Shown piece after piece: positions 17,915 through 26,780 of a DNA stretch of 58,935 nt. Within the stretch, counting starts at the first letter, position 1. Every line of letters begins with the position of its first letter. Source of the DNA: Pseudomonadota bacterium (lineage in GTDB: Bacteria > Pseudomonadota > Alphaproteobacteria > Rhizobiales > Rhizobiaceae); assembly GCA_023399465.1 (NCBI GenBank), contig JAEWPB010000062.1, forward strand, positions 1 to 58,935, read 5' to 3'. The notes under the pieces were generated by a model. That model did not search any database. It saw only the letters and a program-made list of their open reading frames with translations, and was not told the DNA's origin. Both the position numbers and the translations under genes were made by a program.

Positions 17915-18940
17915 ATGAAGAAATCGATCATTTCGGCCACGCTTGGCGCGCTCGCGCTCGGTGTCGTCTTCGCAGTCCCCGCAAAGGCCGCCGACGTTTC
18001 GGCGTGCCTGATCACCAAGACCGATACCAATCCCTTTTTCGTCAAGATGAAGGAAGGCGCCACGGCGAAAGCCGCGGAACTGGGCGTTAACCTGAAGTCC
18101 TATGCCGGCAAGATCGATGGCGACAGTGAAAGCCAGGTCGCCGCCATCGAGACCTGCATCGCCGACGGTGCCAAGGGCATCCTGATTGCCGCATCCGACA
18201 CCAAGGGCATCGTGCCCACGGTGCAGAAGGCCCGCGATGCCGGGATCCTCGTCATCGCGCTGGACACGCCGCTCGAGCCGATCGACTCGGCCGATTCCAC
18301 CTTTGCCACCGACAATCTTCTCGCCGGCAAGCTGATCGGCCAGTGGGCCGCCGCCACGCTCGGCGACGCCGCCAAGGACGCCAAGGTCGCATTCCTCGAC
18401 CTGACGCCGTCGCAGCCGACGGTGGACGTGATGCGCGACCAGGGCTTCATGATCGGTTTCGGCATCGATCCGAAGGATCCGAACAAGATCGGCGACGAGG
18501 ATGATCCGCGCATCGTCGGTCACGACGTGACCAACGGCAATGAGGAAGGCGGCCGCGCCGCCATGGAAAACCTTCTGCAGAAGGATCCGACCATCAATGT
18601 TGTTCACACCATCAACGAGCCCGCAGCCGCCGGCGCCTATGAAGCGCTGAAGGCGGTCGGCCGCGAGAAGGACGTGCTGATCGTCTCGGTCGACGGCGGT
18701 TGCCCGGGGGTCAAGAACGTGACCGATGGCATCATCGGCGCCACCTCACAGCAGTACCCGCTGATGATGGCGGCTCTCGGCATCGAGGCGATCAAGAAGT
18801 TCGCCGACACCGGCGAAAAGCCGGCGCCGACCGAAGGCAAGGACTTCTTCGATACCGGTGTCGCGCTCGTCACCGACAAGCCGGCAGCCGGCGTCGAGTC
18901 GATCGACACCAAGACCGGCCTCGAGAAGTGCTGGGGCTGA
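17915..18940 (+). CDS. frcB: fructose ABC transporter, periplasmic binding protein
   Basis: A 341-residue type I periplasmic sugar-binding protein. The Sec signal is MKKSIISATLGALALGVVFA with cleavage probably after AKAA. The mature part starts VSACLITKTDTNPFF, then has GILIAASDTKGIVPTV and IVSVDGG, typical of ribose/fructose-binding proteins of the CUT2 class. GGGAGG precedes the ATG. It is first in frcBCAK, a system shown in Sinorhizobium meliloti to import fructose, mannose and ribose. A large hairpin follows the gene and probably raises its message over that of the membrane genes. Confidence 0.93.
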   Translation: MKKSIISATLGALALGVVFAVPAKAADVSACLITKTDTNPFFVKMKEGATAKAAELGVNLKSYAGKIDGDSESQVAAIETCIADGAKGILIAASDTKGIVPTVQKARDAGILVIALDTPLEPIDSADSTFATDNLLAGKLIGQWAAATLGDAAKDAKVAFLDLTPSQPTVDVMRDQGFMIGFGIDPKDPNKIGDEDDPRIVGHDVTNGNEEGGRAAMENLLQKDPTINVVHTINEPAAAGAYEALKAVGREKDVLIVSVDGGCPGVKNVTDGIIGATSQQYPLMMAALGIEAIKKFADTGEKPAPTEGKDFFDTGVALVTDKPAAGVESIDTKTGLEKCWG

Positions 18941-18973
18941 TTCCGAACGATCCCGGAAGGCAAACTGCAACGG

Positions 18974-18995
18974 AAGGGCGGCCCCGGCCGCCCTT
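18974..18995 (+). terminator. frcB-frcC intercistronic hairpin
   Basis: Perfect 10-bp stem AAGGGCGGCC / GGCCGCCCTT (18974-18983 with 18986-18995) around a 2-base CC loop, which in RNA would open to a larger loop. A T7 run occurs 15 bases later rather than directly after the stem, so it may be a partial terminator or a 3'-end stabiliser for frcB RNA instead of a full terminator. Confidence 0.65.
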
Positions 18996-19137
18996 CGCAC
19001 AAGTGCTGATTTTTTTGACAAGAAGAAAAAAACCGCGCAGCTTCTAGGAGTGCCGAAGCCCGCTGGGATGTCGGGCGGGCTGCGCGCCAAGAAGCATCGC
19101 ACAGCCCTTGGGAGAGGGGCTTACGGGAGGAAGGTCA

Positions 19138-20220
19138 ATGAGCGAGCCCAATGCAGCCGCACAACCATCCCAGGAGTTCGAGAAGGTCCTGGTCGATAGT
19201 TCCAAGGAGGTGGCGTCTTTCGATGCCCACGACAAGACGCCGGTACAGAAGTTCCAGCATTTCCTGCATTCCAATCCGGCGGCTGTTCCGCTCATCGTGC
19301 TGGTCATGTCGCTTCTCGTCTTCGGGGCGATACTCGGCGGGAAATTCTTCTCGGCCTTCTCCCTGACCCTGATCCTGCAGCAGGTTGCGATCGTCGGTAT
19401 CGTCGGCGCGGCCCAGACGCTGGTCATCCTGACCGCCGGCATCGACCTCTCGGTCGGGGCGATCATGGTGCTCTCCTCGGTCGTGATGGGGCAGTTCACG
19501 TTCCGCTACGGCCTGCCGCCGGAGATTGCCATTGTCTGCGGCCTCGCCGTCGGTTCGCTGTGCGGGTTCATCAACGGTTTCCTGGTCGCACGTGTCAGGT
19601 TGCCGCCATTCATCGTCACGCTCGGCATGTGGCAGATCATCCTGGCGTCGAACTTCCTTTACTCCGCCAATGAGACGATCCGCGGCCAGGACATCGCCAA
19701 TCATGCGCCGATCCTGCAGTTCTTCGGAAACAACATCCGCATCGGCAATGCCGTCTTCACCTACGGCGTCATCGCCATGGTGCTGCTGGTACTGGTGCTG
19801 TGGTACATACTCAACCACACCGCCTGGGGGCGGCATGTTTATGCCGTCGGCGACGATCCCGACGCGGCGGAGCTTTCCGGCGTAAACGTCAAGCGCATGC
19901 TGATCAGCGTCTATACGATTTCCGGGCTGATCTGCGCACTTGCCGGCTGGGCACTGATCGGCCGCATCGGCTCGGTATCGCCGACCGCTGGCCAGTTCGC
20001 CAACATCGAATCCATTACCGCGGTGGTGATCGGTGGCATCTCGCTGTTCGGCGGTCGCGGTTCCATCCTCGGCATGCTGTTCGGCGCGCTGATTGTCGGC
20101 GTGTTTTCGCTCGGCCTGCGCCTGCTCGGCACCGATCCGCAATGGACCTATCTCTTGATCGGCGTGCTGATCATCTCCGCCGTCGCAATCGACCAGTGGA
20201 TCAGAAAGGTAGCAGCATGA
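19138..20220 (+). CDS. frcC: fructose ABC transporter permease
   Basis: A 360-residue CUT2-type permease with a 60-residue hydrophilic N-terminus and about ten membrane helices. The family-typical segments are TLVILTAGIDLSVGAIMVLS, GLICGLAVGSLCGFINGFLV-like sequence, and GGISLFGGRGSILGMLFGAL near the end (the EAA-like loop of this class). ATG at 19138 is preceded by GGGAGGAAGG. It forms the membrane channel for FrcB and FrcA. Its stop overlaps the frcA start. Confidence 0.93.
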   Translation: MSEPNAAAQPSQEFEKVLVDSSKEVASFDAHDKTPVQKFQHFLHSNPAAVPLIVLVMSLLVFGAILGGKFFSAFSLTLILQQVAIVGIVGAAQTLVILTAGIDLSVGAIMVLSSVVMGQFTFRYGLPPEIAIVCGLAVGSLCGFINGFLVARVRLPPFIVTLGMWQIILASNFLYSANETIRGQDIANHAPILQFFGNNIRIGNAVFTYGVIAMVLLVLVLWYILNHTAWGRHVYAVGDDPDAAELSGVNVKRMLISVYTISGLICALAGWALIGRIGSVSPTAGQFANIESITAVVIGGISLFGGRGSILGMLFGALIVGVFSLGLRLLGTDPQWTYLLIGVLIISAVAIDQWIRKVAA

Positions 20221-21002
20221 TGGCTCAGGAACCGCTTCTCTCCGCACGCGGCATCGTCAAGCGCTACGGACGCGTTACCGCACTCGACCATGCCGATTTC
20301 GATCTCTATCCGGGAGAAATCCTCGCCGTCATCGGTGACAACGGCGCCGGCAAGTCGTCGATGATCAAGGCGATCTCCGGCGCTCTCGTGCCCGACGAAG
20401 GCGAGATCAGGCTCGAAGGAAAGCCGGTGCACTTCCGCTCGCCGATGGAAGCGCGCGACGCCGGTATCGAGACTGTCTACCAGAACCTCGCGCTGTCGCC
20501 GGCACTGTCGATCGCCGACAACATGTTCCTGGGGCGTGAAATCCGCAAGCCGGGGGTCATGGGCAAGGTTTTCCGCATGCTCGACCGGGCGGTGATGGAA
20601 AAGACGGCACGCGCCAAGCTGAACGAACTCGGTCTGATGACGATCCAGAACATCAACCAGGCGGTGGAAACCCTGTCCGGTGGCCAGCGCCAGGGCGTGG
20701 CGGTCGCGCGTGCCGCCGCCTTCGGATCGAAGGTCATCATCCTCGATGAGCCAACCGCCGCACTCGGTGTCAAGGAAAGCCGCCGGGTGCTCGAGCTCAT
20801 CCTTGACGTCCGCTCGCGCGGCATCCCGATCGTGCTGATCTCGCACAACATGCCGCATGTGTTCGAGGTTGCCGACCGCATCCACATCCATCGTCTCGGG
20901 CGGCGGCTTTGCGTCATCAATCCGAGAGAGTATACGATGTCGGACGCCGTGGCCTTCATGACCGGGGCCAAGGAAGCACCACATGAGGCAATCGCGGCAT
21001 GA
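20217..21002 (+). CDS. frcA: fructose ABC transporter ATP-binding protein
   Basis: A 261-residue single ATPase domain: Walker A GDNGAGKSSM, signature LSGGQRQGVAVARA, Walker B VIILDEPTAALG and switch ISHNM. Most CUT2 sugar importers carry a duplicated ATPase of about 500 residues; a single-domain form of this size is characteristic of the FrcA group. The start ATGATGG overlaps the frcC stop and gives two possible ATGs three bases apart (20217, 20220). Its stop overlaps the frcK start by 4 bases. Confidence 0.93.
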   Translation: MMAQEPLLSARGIVKRYGRVTALDHADFDLYPGEILAVIGDNGAGKSSMIKAISGALVPDEGEIRLEGKPVHFRSPMEARDAGIETVYQNLALSPALSIADNMFLGREIRKPGVMGKVFRMLDRAVMEKTARAKLNELGLMTIQNINQAVETLSGGQRQGVAVARAAAFGSKVIILDEPTAALGVKESRRVLELILDVRSRGIPIVLISHNMPHVFEVADRIHIHRLGRRLCVINPREYTMSDAVAFMTGAKEAPHEAIAA

Positions 21003-21625
21003 CACCGACGCTTGAGGGGATGGCGAAGACGATCATCGATCGCGCGGATGGGGCGGGGCGGTTCGTCGTCGCCGTTGCCGGTCCGCCGGGGGCGGGCAAA
21101 TCGACGCTGGCCGACCGGTTGGCGGAGACGCTGCGCACTCTTGGCGAAACTGCGGAAGTGCTGCCGATGGACGGCTTCCACATGGACAATGCCATCCTCA
21201 TCGATCGAGGGCTGCTTGCCCGCAAGGGCACGCCGGAAACCTTCGACGTCCGCGGCTTCCTCGACATCGTCCATGCCATCAAACGCGCCGATCAGGAAGT
21301 TCTGGTTCCGGTCTTCGACCGGTCGCGGGAAATCGCCATTGCATCGGCGCGGGTGGTCTCGCCTGACCATCGCTTCATCATCGCCGAAGGAAACTACCTG
21401 CTGCTGAACCAGGGTAAGTGGGCGGAACTGGAAGACCTGTTCGATTTTGCGATCATGCTCGCCCCCCCGATCCCGGTGCTGGAGGAACGCCTTTGGGCGC
21501 GCTGGCGCGGCTACCAGCTGAGCGAGGAAGCGGCGCGGGCGAAAGTCTATGAGAACGACCTGCCGAACGGACGGTTCATCCTCGAAAACCGTCGCCGTGC
21601 CGACGTGACGCTGGAAATCGTCTGA
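20999..21625 (+). CDS. frcK: nucleoside/sugar kinase-like protein of the frc operon
   Basis: A 208-residue P-loop kinase of the uridine kinase/phosphoribulokinase superfamily: Walker A GPPGAGKSTL at about residues 31-40, MDGFHMDN near 58-65 and the basic LWARWRGYQL lid region. Proteins of this type sit at the end of frcBCA operons in rhizobia and were named FrcK, but the phosphorylated substrate is not proven; it could be a sugar or a nucleoside. The ATGA overlap with frcA implies translational coupling. Residues for nucleotide binding look intact. Confidence 0.8.
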   Translation: MTPTLEGMAKTIIDRADGAGRFVVAVAGPPGAGKSTLADRLAETLRTLGETAEVLPMDGFHMDNAILIDRGLLARKGTPETFDVRGFLDIVHAIKRADQEVLVPVFDRSREIAIASARVVSPDHRFIIAEGNYLLLNQGKWAELEDLFDFAIMLAPPIPVLEERLWARWRGYQLSEEAARAKVYENDLPNGRFILENRRRADVTLEIV

Positions 21626-21717
21626 CCGGTGCCTTGCCCGTCACATTGCGTCGCTGCGCGAATCGTTGCAGGCTCCCGAGCATTATAGCTTGGCCGATCG
21701 GCCCGAGGGGGACCCGC

Positions 21718-22065
21718 ATGAATTTCATGGAAGCCGTAACGACCGTCTTTTCGAAATATGCCGACTTCAACGGGCGCGCCGCGCGCCCCGAATTCTGGTG
21801 GTTCGCGCTCTTCAACGTCATCGCGTCGACGATCGTCGGTTTCGTCAGCCAAGCGATATTCGGGATGGATCTCCTGAGCTATATCTACGCGCTTGCCGTT
21901 CTTCTGCCGGGGCTCGGCGTGGCGGTGCGGCGCCTGCACGACATCGATCGCTCCGGATGGTGGATCCTGGTCGGCCTGATCCCGCTGATCGGATGGGTGC
22001 TGCTGATCTACTGGTACGCAAGTCCGGGCACGCCGGGTGCCAACCAGTTCGGCGAGGCGCCCTGA
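21718..22065 (+). CDS. DUF805 membrane protein, paralogue 1
   Basis: A 115-residue inner membrane protein. The N-terminus MNFMEAVTTVFSKYADFNGR then ARPEFWWFALFN is the DUF805 signature, followed by two or three helices and the conserved VRRLHDIDRSGWWIL motif. Function of DUF805 proteins is unknown. A GAGGGGG stretch precedes the ATG. A close paralogue lies just beyond pyrC, so pyrC is flanked on both sides by DUF805 genes. Confidence 0.88.
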   Translation: MNFMEAVTTVFSKYADFNGRAARPEFWWFALFNVIASTIVGFVSQAIFGMDLLSYIYALAVLLPGLGVAVRRLHDIDRSGWWILVGLIPLIGWVLLIYWYASPGTPGANQFGEAP

Positions 22066-22155
22066 GGCGGCACGGCAATTCGTTTGCCAGGACAGTGGCA
22101 GGGGTGATAATGCCGGCGGCACAGCTTTCTCAACGAGCCGCCGGAGTTGCCGCCC

Positions 22156-23199
22156 ATGCAAACCCTCACCATCCGCCGCCCTGACGACTGGCACCTGCAC
22201 CTGCGCGACGGCGCGATGCTCGAAGGCGTGATCGGCGATACCAGCCGCAATTTTGCCCGCGCCATCATCATGCCGAACCTTGTTCCGCCGGTGGTCACCA
22301 CTGCCGATGCGCGCGCCTATCGCGACCGCATTCTGGCCGCGATCCCGAAAGGCGATCGCTTCGAGCCGCTGATGACCCTCTACCTCACGGAAGATACGAG
22401 CCCTGATGATGTCGAGGAGGGCCGGAAGAGCGGGCTGATCACAGCGGTGAAGCTCTATCCTGCCGGCGCCACCACCAATTCCCACGGCGGCGTGCGCGAC
22501 ATCGACAAGGCCATGGGCGTGCTCGAGCGCATGGCGAAGATCGGCTTGCCGCTTTGCGTCCATGGTGAAGTGACGACGCCCGAGGTGGATATCTTCGACC
22601 GCGAGGCGGTGTTCATCGAAACGGTGCTGGAACCGCTGCGCAAGCGCCTGCCGGAACTGAAGATCACCATGGAGCACGTCACCACCCGCGATGGCGTCGA
22701 CTACATCAAGGCTTCGAAGGCCAATCTCGCCGGATCGATCACCACCCATCACCTGATCATCAACCGCAATGCCATCCTCGTCGGCGGCATCAAGCCGCAT
22801 TACTACTGCCTGCCGGTCGCAAAGCGTGAGGACCACCGCCTGGCACTGCGCGCGGCGGCGACCTCCGGCGACAGCCGTTTCTTCCTCGGTACCGATTCCG
22901 CGCCACATGTCGATCCGCTGAAGGAATGCGCCTGCGGTTGCGCCGGCATCTACACCTCGATCAATACCATGAGCTGCCTTGCCCATGTGTTCGAGGAGGA
23001 GGGCGCGCTCGATCGCCTCGAGGCCTTCGCATCGCTCAATGGCCCGGCATGGTATGGTCTTGCCCCGAACGAGGAGCGCATAACCCTGGTGAAGCGCGAG
23101 CAGCCGGTGACCTATCCGGCAAAGGTGGAAACCGGGGCCGGGCCGGTAACTGTCTTCGATCCGATGTTCCCCCTCTATTGGGAGGGGGCGAAGGCCTAA
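22156..23199 (+). CDS. pyrC: dihydroorotase
   Basis: A 347-residue type II dihydroorotase of pyrimidine synthesis, converting carbamoyl-aspartate to dihydroorotate in the cytoplasm. Metal ligands are visible in DDWHLHLRDG (HxH), the carboxylated lysine in AVKLYPAGATTN, His in LCVHGEVTTPEVD, His in HHLIINRNA and Asp in GTDSAPH. Length matches Escherichia coli PyrC (348). ATG at 22156 has GGAG upstream. An in-frame TTG 9 bases earlier is less likely. pyrE lies 3.6 kb downstream. Confidence 0.96.
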   Translation: MQTLTIRRPDDWHLHLRDGAMLEGVIGDTSRNFARAIIMPNLVPPVVTTADARAYRDRILAAIPKGDRFEPLMTLYLTEDTSPDDVEEGRKSGLITAVKLYPAGATTNSHGGVRDIDKAMGVLERMAKIGLPLCVHGEVTTPEVDIFDREAVFIETVLEPLRKRLPELKITMEHVTTRDGVDYIKASKANLAGSITTHHLIINRNAILVGGIKPHYYCLPVAKREDHRLALRAAATSGDSRFFLGTDSAPHVDPLKECACGCAGIYTSINTMSCLAHVFEEEGALDRLEAFASLNGPAWYGLAPNEERITLVKREQPVTYPAKVETGAGPVTVFDPMFPLYWEGAKA

Positions 23200-23257
23200 C
23201 GGACGAGCTATCTTTCCCCTGCTTGTTCGAAAGTCCTATCAGCGCCGGTTTGGCGCG

Positions 23258-23290
23258 GCCGCCAGGCTTGCCTGGCGGCTTCGTTTTTTT
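23258..23290 (+). terminator. rho-independent terminator of pyrC
   Basis: Perfect 10-bp stem GCCGCCAGGC / GCCTGGCGGC (23258-23267 with 23270-23279) with a TT loop, then TTCG and seven T residues. It ends only 10 bases before the next DUF805 start, so that gene either depends on read-through or has a promoter overlapping the stem. Confidence 0.85.
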
Positions 23291-23300
23291 AGGGGAAACA

Positions 23301-23651
23301 ATGACCTTCACGGAAGCCGTTTCGGCCGTCCTAACCAAGTATGCCGATTTCACCGGTCGGGCACGACGCTCTGAATTCTGGTGGTTCGTGCTGTTCAACT
23401 TCATCGTCAGCCTCGCCGCCATGTTCATCGACAGCATCATCTTCGGCGGCGATGTCATGACGCTGCTGGCAACCATTGCCCTGCTCGTACCCGGGCTCGC
23501 TGTCGGTGTCCGGCGCCTGCATGATGTCGATCGCTCCGGATGGTGGATCCTCATCGCCCTGATCCCGATCCTCGGCGCCATCGTCCTGATCGTCTGGGGT
23601 GCGACCGAAGGCTCGAACAGCGCCAACCGCTTTGGCCCGCAGCCTGCCTGA
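23301..23651 (+). CDS. DUF805 membrane protein, paralogue 2
   Basis: A 116-residue paralogue of the protein at 21718-22065. It shares the N-terminal EAVxxVxxKYADFxGRARxxEFWWF pattern, the central helices and VRRLHDVDRSGWWIL, and ends in a short polar tail (NSANRFGPQPA, compare GANQFGEAP). AGGGGA lies 7 bases before the ATG. Function unknown. Its ribosome-binding site begins almost directly after the pyrC terminator T-run, which is unusual spacing. Confidence 0.88.
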   Translation: MTFTEAVSAVLTKYADFTGRARRSEFWWFVLFNFIVSLAAMFIDSIIFGGDVMTLLATIALLVPGLAVGVRRLHDVDRSGWWILIALIPILGAIVLIVWGATEGSNSANRFGPQPA

Positions 23652-23853
23652 CCGCCTGACTGCGTGACTGCGTGAATTCCTGAAGCCGGGGCCATGGGCT
23701 CCGGCAGTCTCCTCGTGTTCCACCAATGCGAAGCCCGCGATAGCGCAGGGATCACGGCGATTGCCCGTTTATATTTTGGCCGAAAACTCTCCACCTTTCT
23801 GCGAATTTGGAATGCGATGATCCGGGACCGTGCAATCCCGGAATTTTTTATCT

Positions 23854-23884
23854 CTATAAAAACTATAAAAAATATAATTATAGT
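23854..23884 (+). promoter_or_regulatory. AT-rich promoter/operator of the tauA operon
   Basis: A strikingly AT-rich block in GC-rich DNA. It contains two direct copies of CTATAAAAA (from 23854 and 23863) and a perfect TATAAT at 23873-23878, bounded by CTATAA and TTATAG. Direct repeats of this kind suit a MocR/TauR-type or CysB-type activator, but the protein cannot be named. It lies about 60 bases before tauA. Confidence 0.4.
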
Positions 23885-23939
23885 GCAGTTGAGAGCCGAA
23901 CGCGTTTACGGGCGCGTCACATCAGGTCAGGAGAGGAAA

Positions 23940-24950
23940 ATGAACATCACCCGGCGCCATCTGTTCGCCACAGCCGCATTCGCGGTAGTTCTTGCCACGT
24001 CGCACGCTCATCGCGCCGACGCGGCCGACGTCAACGTCAATATCGGCTATCAGCCGATCGTCGAGCCGGCACGCGTGCCGCAGGCCGACGGCACTTATGA
24101 GAAGGTAACCGGCGCCAAGATCAACTGGCAGAAATTCGATGGCGGCGCCGACGTCATCGCGGCGATCGCGTCCGGTTCGCTCGATATCGGCTATGTCGGT
24201 TCGTCGCCGCTGGCCGCCGCCGCGAGCCGCGAACTGCCGATCGAAACGATCTATGTCGTCGGCCTGATCAGCGAAGCCGAGGCCCTCGCCGTCAAGGGGA
24301 TCGCCAAGCCGGAAGAGCTCGCGGGCAAGAAGATCGCCACGCCCTTCGTCTCGACGGCGCACTACAGCCTGCTGACGGCGCTGAAGAACTGGAAGATCGA
24401 CCCGAAAACGGTCGAGATCCTCAATCTGCGTCCGCCGGAAATCGCCGCCGCCTGGCAGCGTGGCGACATCGACGGCGCCTATGTCTGGGATCCGGTTCTG
24501 TCCGAACTCAAAAAGAACGGCACGGTGCTCGCGACCTCGGCGGATGTCGCCAAGTGGGGTGGCCCGACATTCGACGCCTGGATCGTCAGCAAGAAGTTCG
24601 CGGAAGAGCACCCCGACGTGGTTACCGGCTTCGTCAAGGTGACCGGCGACGCCTATGCCGCCTATCGCGCTAATCCGGAGAGCTGGAATGCCACTTCCGC
24701 GGAAGCGGCGAAGATCGCCAGGTTGACGGGCGCGAAGGCCGAAGACGTCCCGACGCTGCTGAAGGGCTACTACTTCCCGAAGCTCGACGAGCAGGCCGGC
24801 CAGGATCTGCTCGGCGGCGGTACTGCGCAAGCGATCGCCGCGACATCGGCTTTCCTCCTTGAACAGGGCAAGATCCCGGCCGCCCTGCCGGATTACGCGC
24901 CTTACGTCACGACGCGCTTCGTCACCGATGCTGCGAAGCTCTCGTTCTAG
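23940..24950 (+). CDS. tauA: taurine-type ABC transporter substrate-binding protein
   Basis: A 336-residue periplasmic binding protein of the TauA/SsuA family. The signal begins MNITRRHLFATAAFAVVLAT, where TRRHLF resembles a twin-arginine motif. The mature domain has VNIGYQPIVEPARVPQADGT, GADVIAAIASGSLDIGYVGS and RGDIDGAYVWDPVLSELK, which match taurine-binding proteins. AGGAGAGG precedes the ATG. It heads tauABC, with tauB 73 bases downstream. No tauD dioxygenase follows, so taurine or another sulfonate could be used by enzymes encoded elsewhere. The ligand is inferred from similarity. Confidence 0.85.
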   Translation: MNITRRHLFATAAFAVVLATSHAHRADAADVNVNIGYQPIVEPARVPQADGTYEKVTGAKINWQKFDGGADVIAAIASGSLDIGYVGSSPLAAAASRELPIETIYVVGLISEAEALAVKGIAKPEELAGKKIATPFVSTAHYSLLTALKNWKIDPKTVEILNLRPPEIAAAWQRGDIDGAYVWDPVLSELKKNGTVLATSADVAKWGGPTFDAWIVSKKFAEEHPDVVTGFVKVTGDAYAAYRANPESWNATSAEAAKIARLTGAKAEDVPTLLKGYYFPKLDEQAGQDLLGGGTAQAIAATSAFLLEQGKIPAALPDYAPYVTTRFVTDAAKLSF

Positions 24951-25023
24951 CGGCGCGAGCGGCGGTGCCGGCATTCCGCCGGCGCCGCTTCTTCGACCGG
25001 AGACCGGAAAGGTGGCGACGACG

Positions 25024-25821
25024 ATGAGCGTCCTATCACTGCACAACGTAACGCTGGACTATCCCGATGCCCGCGGATCCGCGGGTGTGCCCGTGCTCGA
25101 TCGCCTCAACCTCCATATGGGAAACGACGAGTTCGTCGTGGTCATCGGCCGTTCCGGATCCGGAAAGACCAGCCTGCTCAATCTTGTGGCCGGATTTCTG
25201 GAGCCGACGGACGGCCGGATCTCCGTTGATGGGCGAACGATTGCCGGTCCCGGGGCAGACAGGGCGGTCGTCTTCCAGGACGATGCGCTGTACCCCTGGC
25301 TCGACGCGCTTGAGAACGTCGCCTTCCCCCTGAAGCTTCGCGGCGAGGAGCTGCGCGCCCGCCACATGCGGGCACATCAGCTGCTGAACATGGTCGGGCT
25401 CGAAAATGCTGGAAGAAAAAAGATCTGGGAATTGTCCGGAGGCATGCGCCAGCGTGTCGGCATCGCCCGGGCATTGGCCGCCGAACCGGATTTTCTGCTG
25501 ATGGACGAGCCGCTCGGCGCTCTCGATGCGCTGACCCGGGCCCGCATGCAGGGGCTGTTGCTGCGCGTCTGTTCGGAAAGCGGCGCCGGTGCTTTGTTGA
25601 TCACCCATAGCATCGACGAGGCGTTGCTGCTGGCAACGCGTATTGTTGTGCTTGCTCCCAATCCCGGACGGATCGAGGCCGACATCCGGGTGAATTTCGG
25701 GCTGGCCTATCTTTCCGGCACAGGCATGGCCGAGATCAAGGCGTCCGCCAGCTTCCGTCACATGCATGATCACCTGACGGCGCTGATCGAGGCCGGGCAG
25801 GAGGAGGAGGAAGCCGCATGA
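25024..25821 (+). CDS. tauB: taurine-type ABC transporter ATP-binding protein
   Basis: A 265-residue ATPase with Walker A GRSGSGKTSL, Q-loop VFQDDALYPWLDALENVAFP, signature LSGGMRQRVGIARA, Walker B FLLMDEPLGALD and switch THSIDEA. The Q-loop and LTRARMQ stretch are typical of the TauB/SsuB/NrtD family. An ATG at 25024 was chosen; an in-frame GTG at 25012 is possible because GGAG lies 8 bases before it. The stop overlaps tauC by 4 bases. Confidence 0.88.
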   Translation: MSVLSLHNVTLDYPDARGSAGVPVLDRLNLHMGNDEFVVVIGRSGSGKTSLLNLVAGFLEPTDGRISVDGRTIAGPGADRAVVFQDDALYPWLDALENVAFPLKLRGEELRARHMRAHQLLNMVGLENAGRKKIWELSGGMRQRVGIARALAAEPDFLLMDEPLGALDALTRARMQGLLLRVCSESGAGALLITHSIDEALLLATRIVVLAPNPGRIEADIRVNFGLAYLSGTGMAEIKASASFRHMHDHLTALIEAGQEEEEAA

Positions 25822-26657
25822 CATTGCCGCTGCAGACCACCCGGGAGGAGCTCGTGGAACCGCGCGCTCCCGCCAGGAACAAAAGGCCGGTCCCGGTTTC
25901 GGTGCTGGCCATATCGGTGATCACGGTGACTGTGCTGCTCGGAGTGTGGGCGGGGGCTGCGGCGCTCAAACTGGTGCCGGCGCTGTTCCTTCCCTCGCCG
26001 CAGACTGTGCTGCAGGCGATCGTCAACCTGGCGACCACCGGCTTCGTCGATGCCACGCTTGCACAGCACACGGTCGCCAGCCTCTATCGCATCTTTGGCG
26101 CCCTGATCGCATCTCTGGCGATCGGAATTCCGGCCGGGCTTGCACTTGGCGCCAGCCGGCTCGGCAAGGGGATCCTCGATCCGATCGTCGAATTCCTGCG
26201 CCCGCTGCCGCCGCTCGCCTATCTGCCGCTCATCATCATCTGGGTCGGGATCGGTGAGGCGTCGAAGATCGTCGTCATCGCGCTGGCGATGTTGCCGCCA
26301 ATCATCCTGTCGACCGCGGCCGGCGTGAAGGCGGTCGCCCCCGATCACCTCAATGCAGCCCGTTCGTTCGGCGCGACCCGCCGGCAGTTGCTCCAGCACG
26401 TCATACTTCCAAGCGCCATGCCGTCGATTCTGACGGGAATGCGGATTGCGCTCGGGGCAGGGTGGTCGACGCTGGTGGCAGCGGAACTGGTGGCGGCGAC
26501 AAGGGGCCTCGGCTTCATGATCCAGTCGGCGGCGCAGTTTCTGGTGACCGATATCGTCATCGCCGGCATCGTCGTCATCGCCGCGATCGCCTTCGTGCTC
26601 GAACTGGCGGCCCGCCTTGTCGAGCGCTGGCTGGTCCCGTGGGCTTCGCATAGGTAA
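25818..26657 (+). CDS. tauC: taurine-type ABC transporter permease
   Basis: A 279-residue permease with about six helices and a cytoplasmic N-terminal tail of 25 residues. FLRPLPPLAYLPLIIIWVGI and the EAA-type loop LNAARSFGATRRQLLQHVIL then PSAMPSILTGMRIALG are typical of TauC/SsuC. It overlaps tauB (ATGA) and ends the operon. There is no tauD; the next gene, pyrE, is 120 bases away and has its own ribosome-binding site. Confidence 0.88.
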   Translation: MTLPLQTTREELVEPRAPARNKRPVPVSVLAISVITVTVLLGVWAGAAALKLVPALFLPSPQTVLQAIVNLATTGFVDATLAQHTVASLYRIFGALIASLAIGIPAGLALGASRLGKGILDPIVEFLRPLPPLAYLPLIIIWVGIGEASKIVVIALAMLPPIILSTAAGVKAVAPDHLNAARSFGATRRQLLQHVILPSAMPSILTGMRIALGAGWSTLVAAELVAATRGLGFMIQSAAQFLVTDIVIAGIVVIAAIAFVLELAARLVERWLVPWASHR

Positions 26658-26780
26658 AGGTGGCGGGGTCCGTGCCTCTGCCGGCCAACGCGCACGGAAT
26701 TCGGGAATTGCCTTCTGGAAACCTTTGGTGCTTGCTGCTATTGCCGCGTGCAAGCCGCAGGAACCGAAGGAGCGACAACG

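Noticed and set aside
20217..21002. FrcA as a truncated duplicated sugar ATPase
   Set aside because: All ATPase motifs are complete and the gene overlaps both neighbours by 4 bases, so the single-domain form is native to this transporter group.
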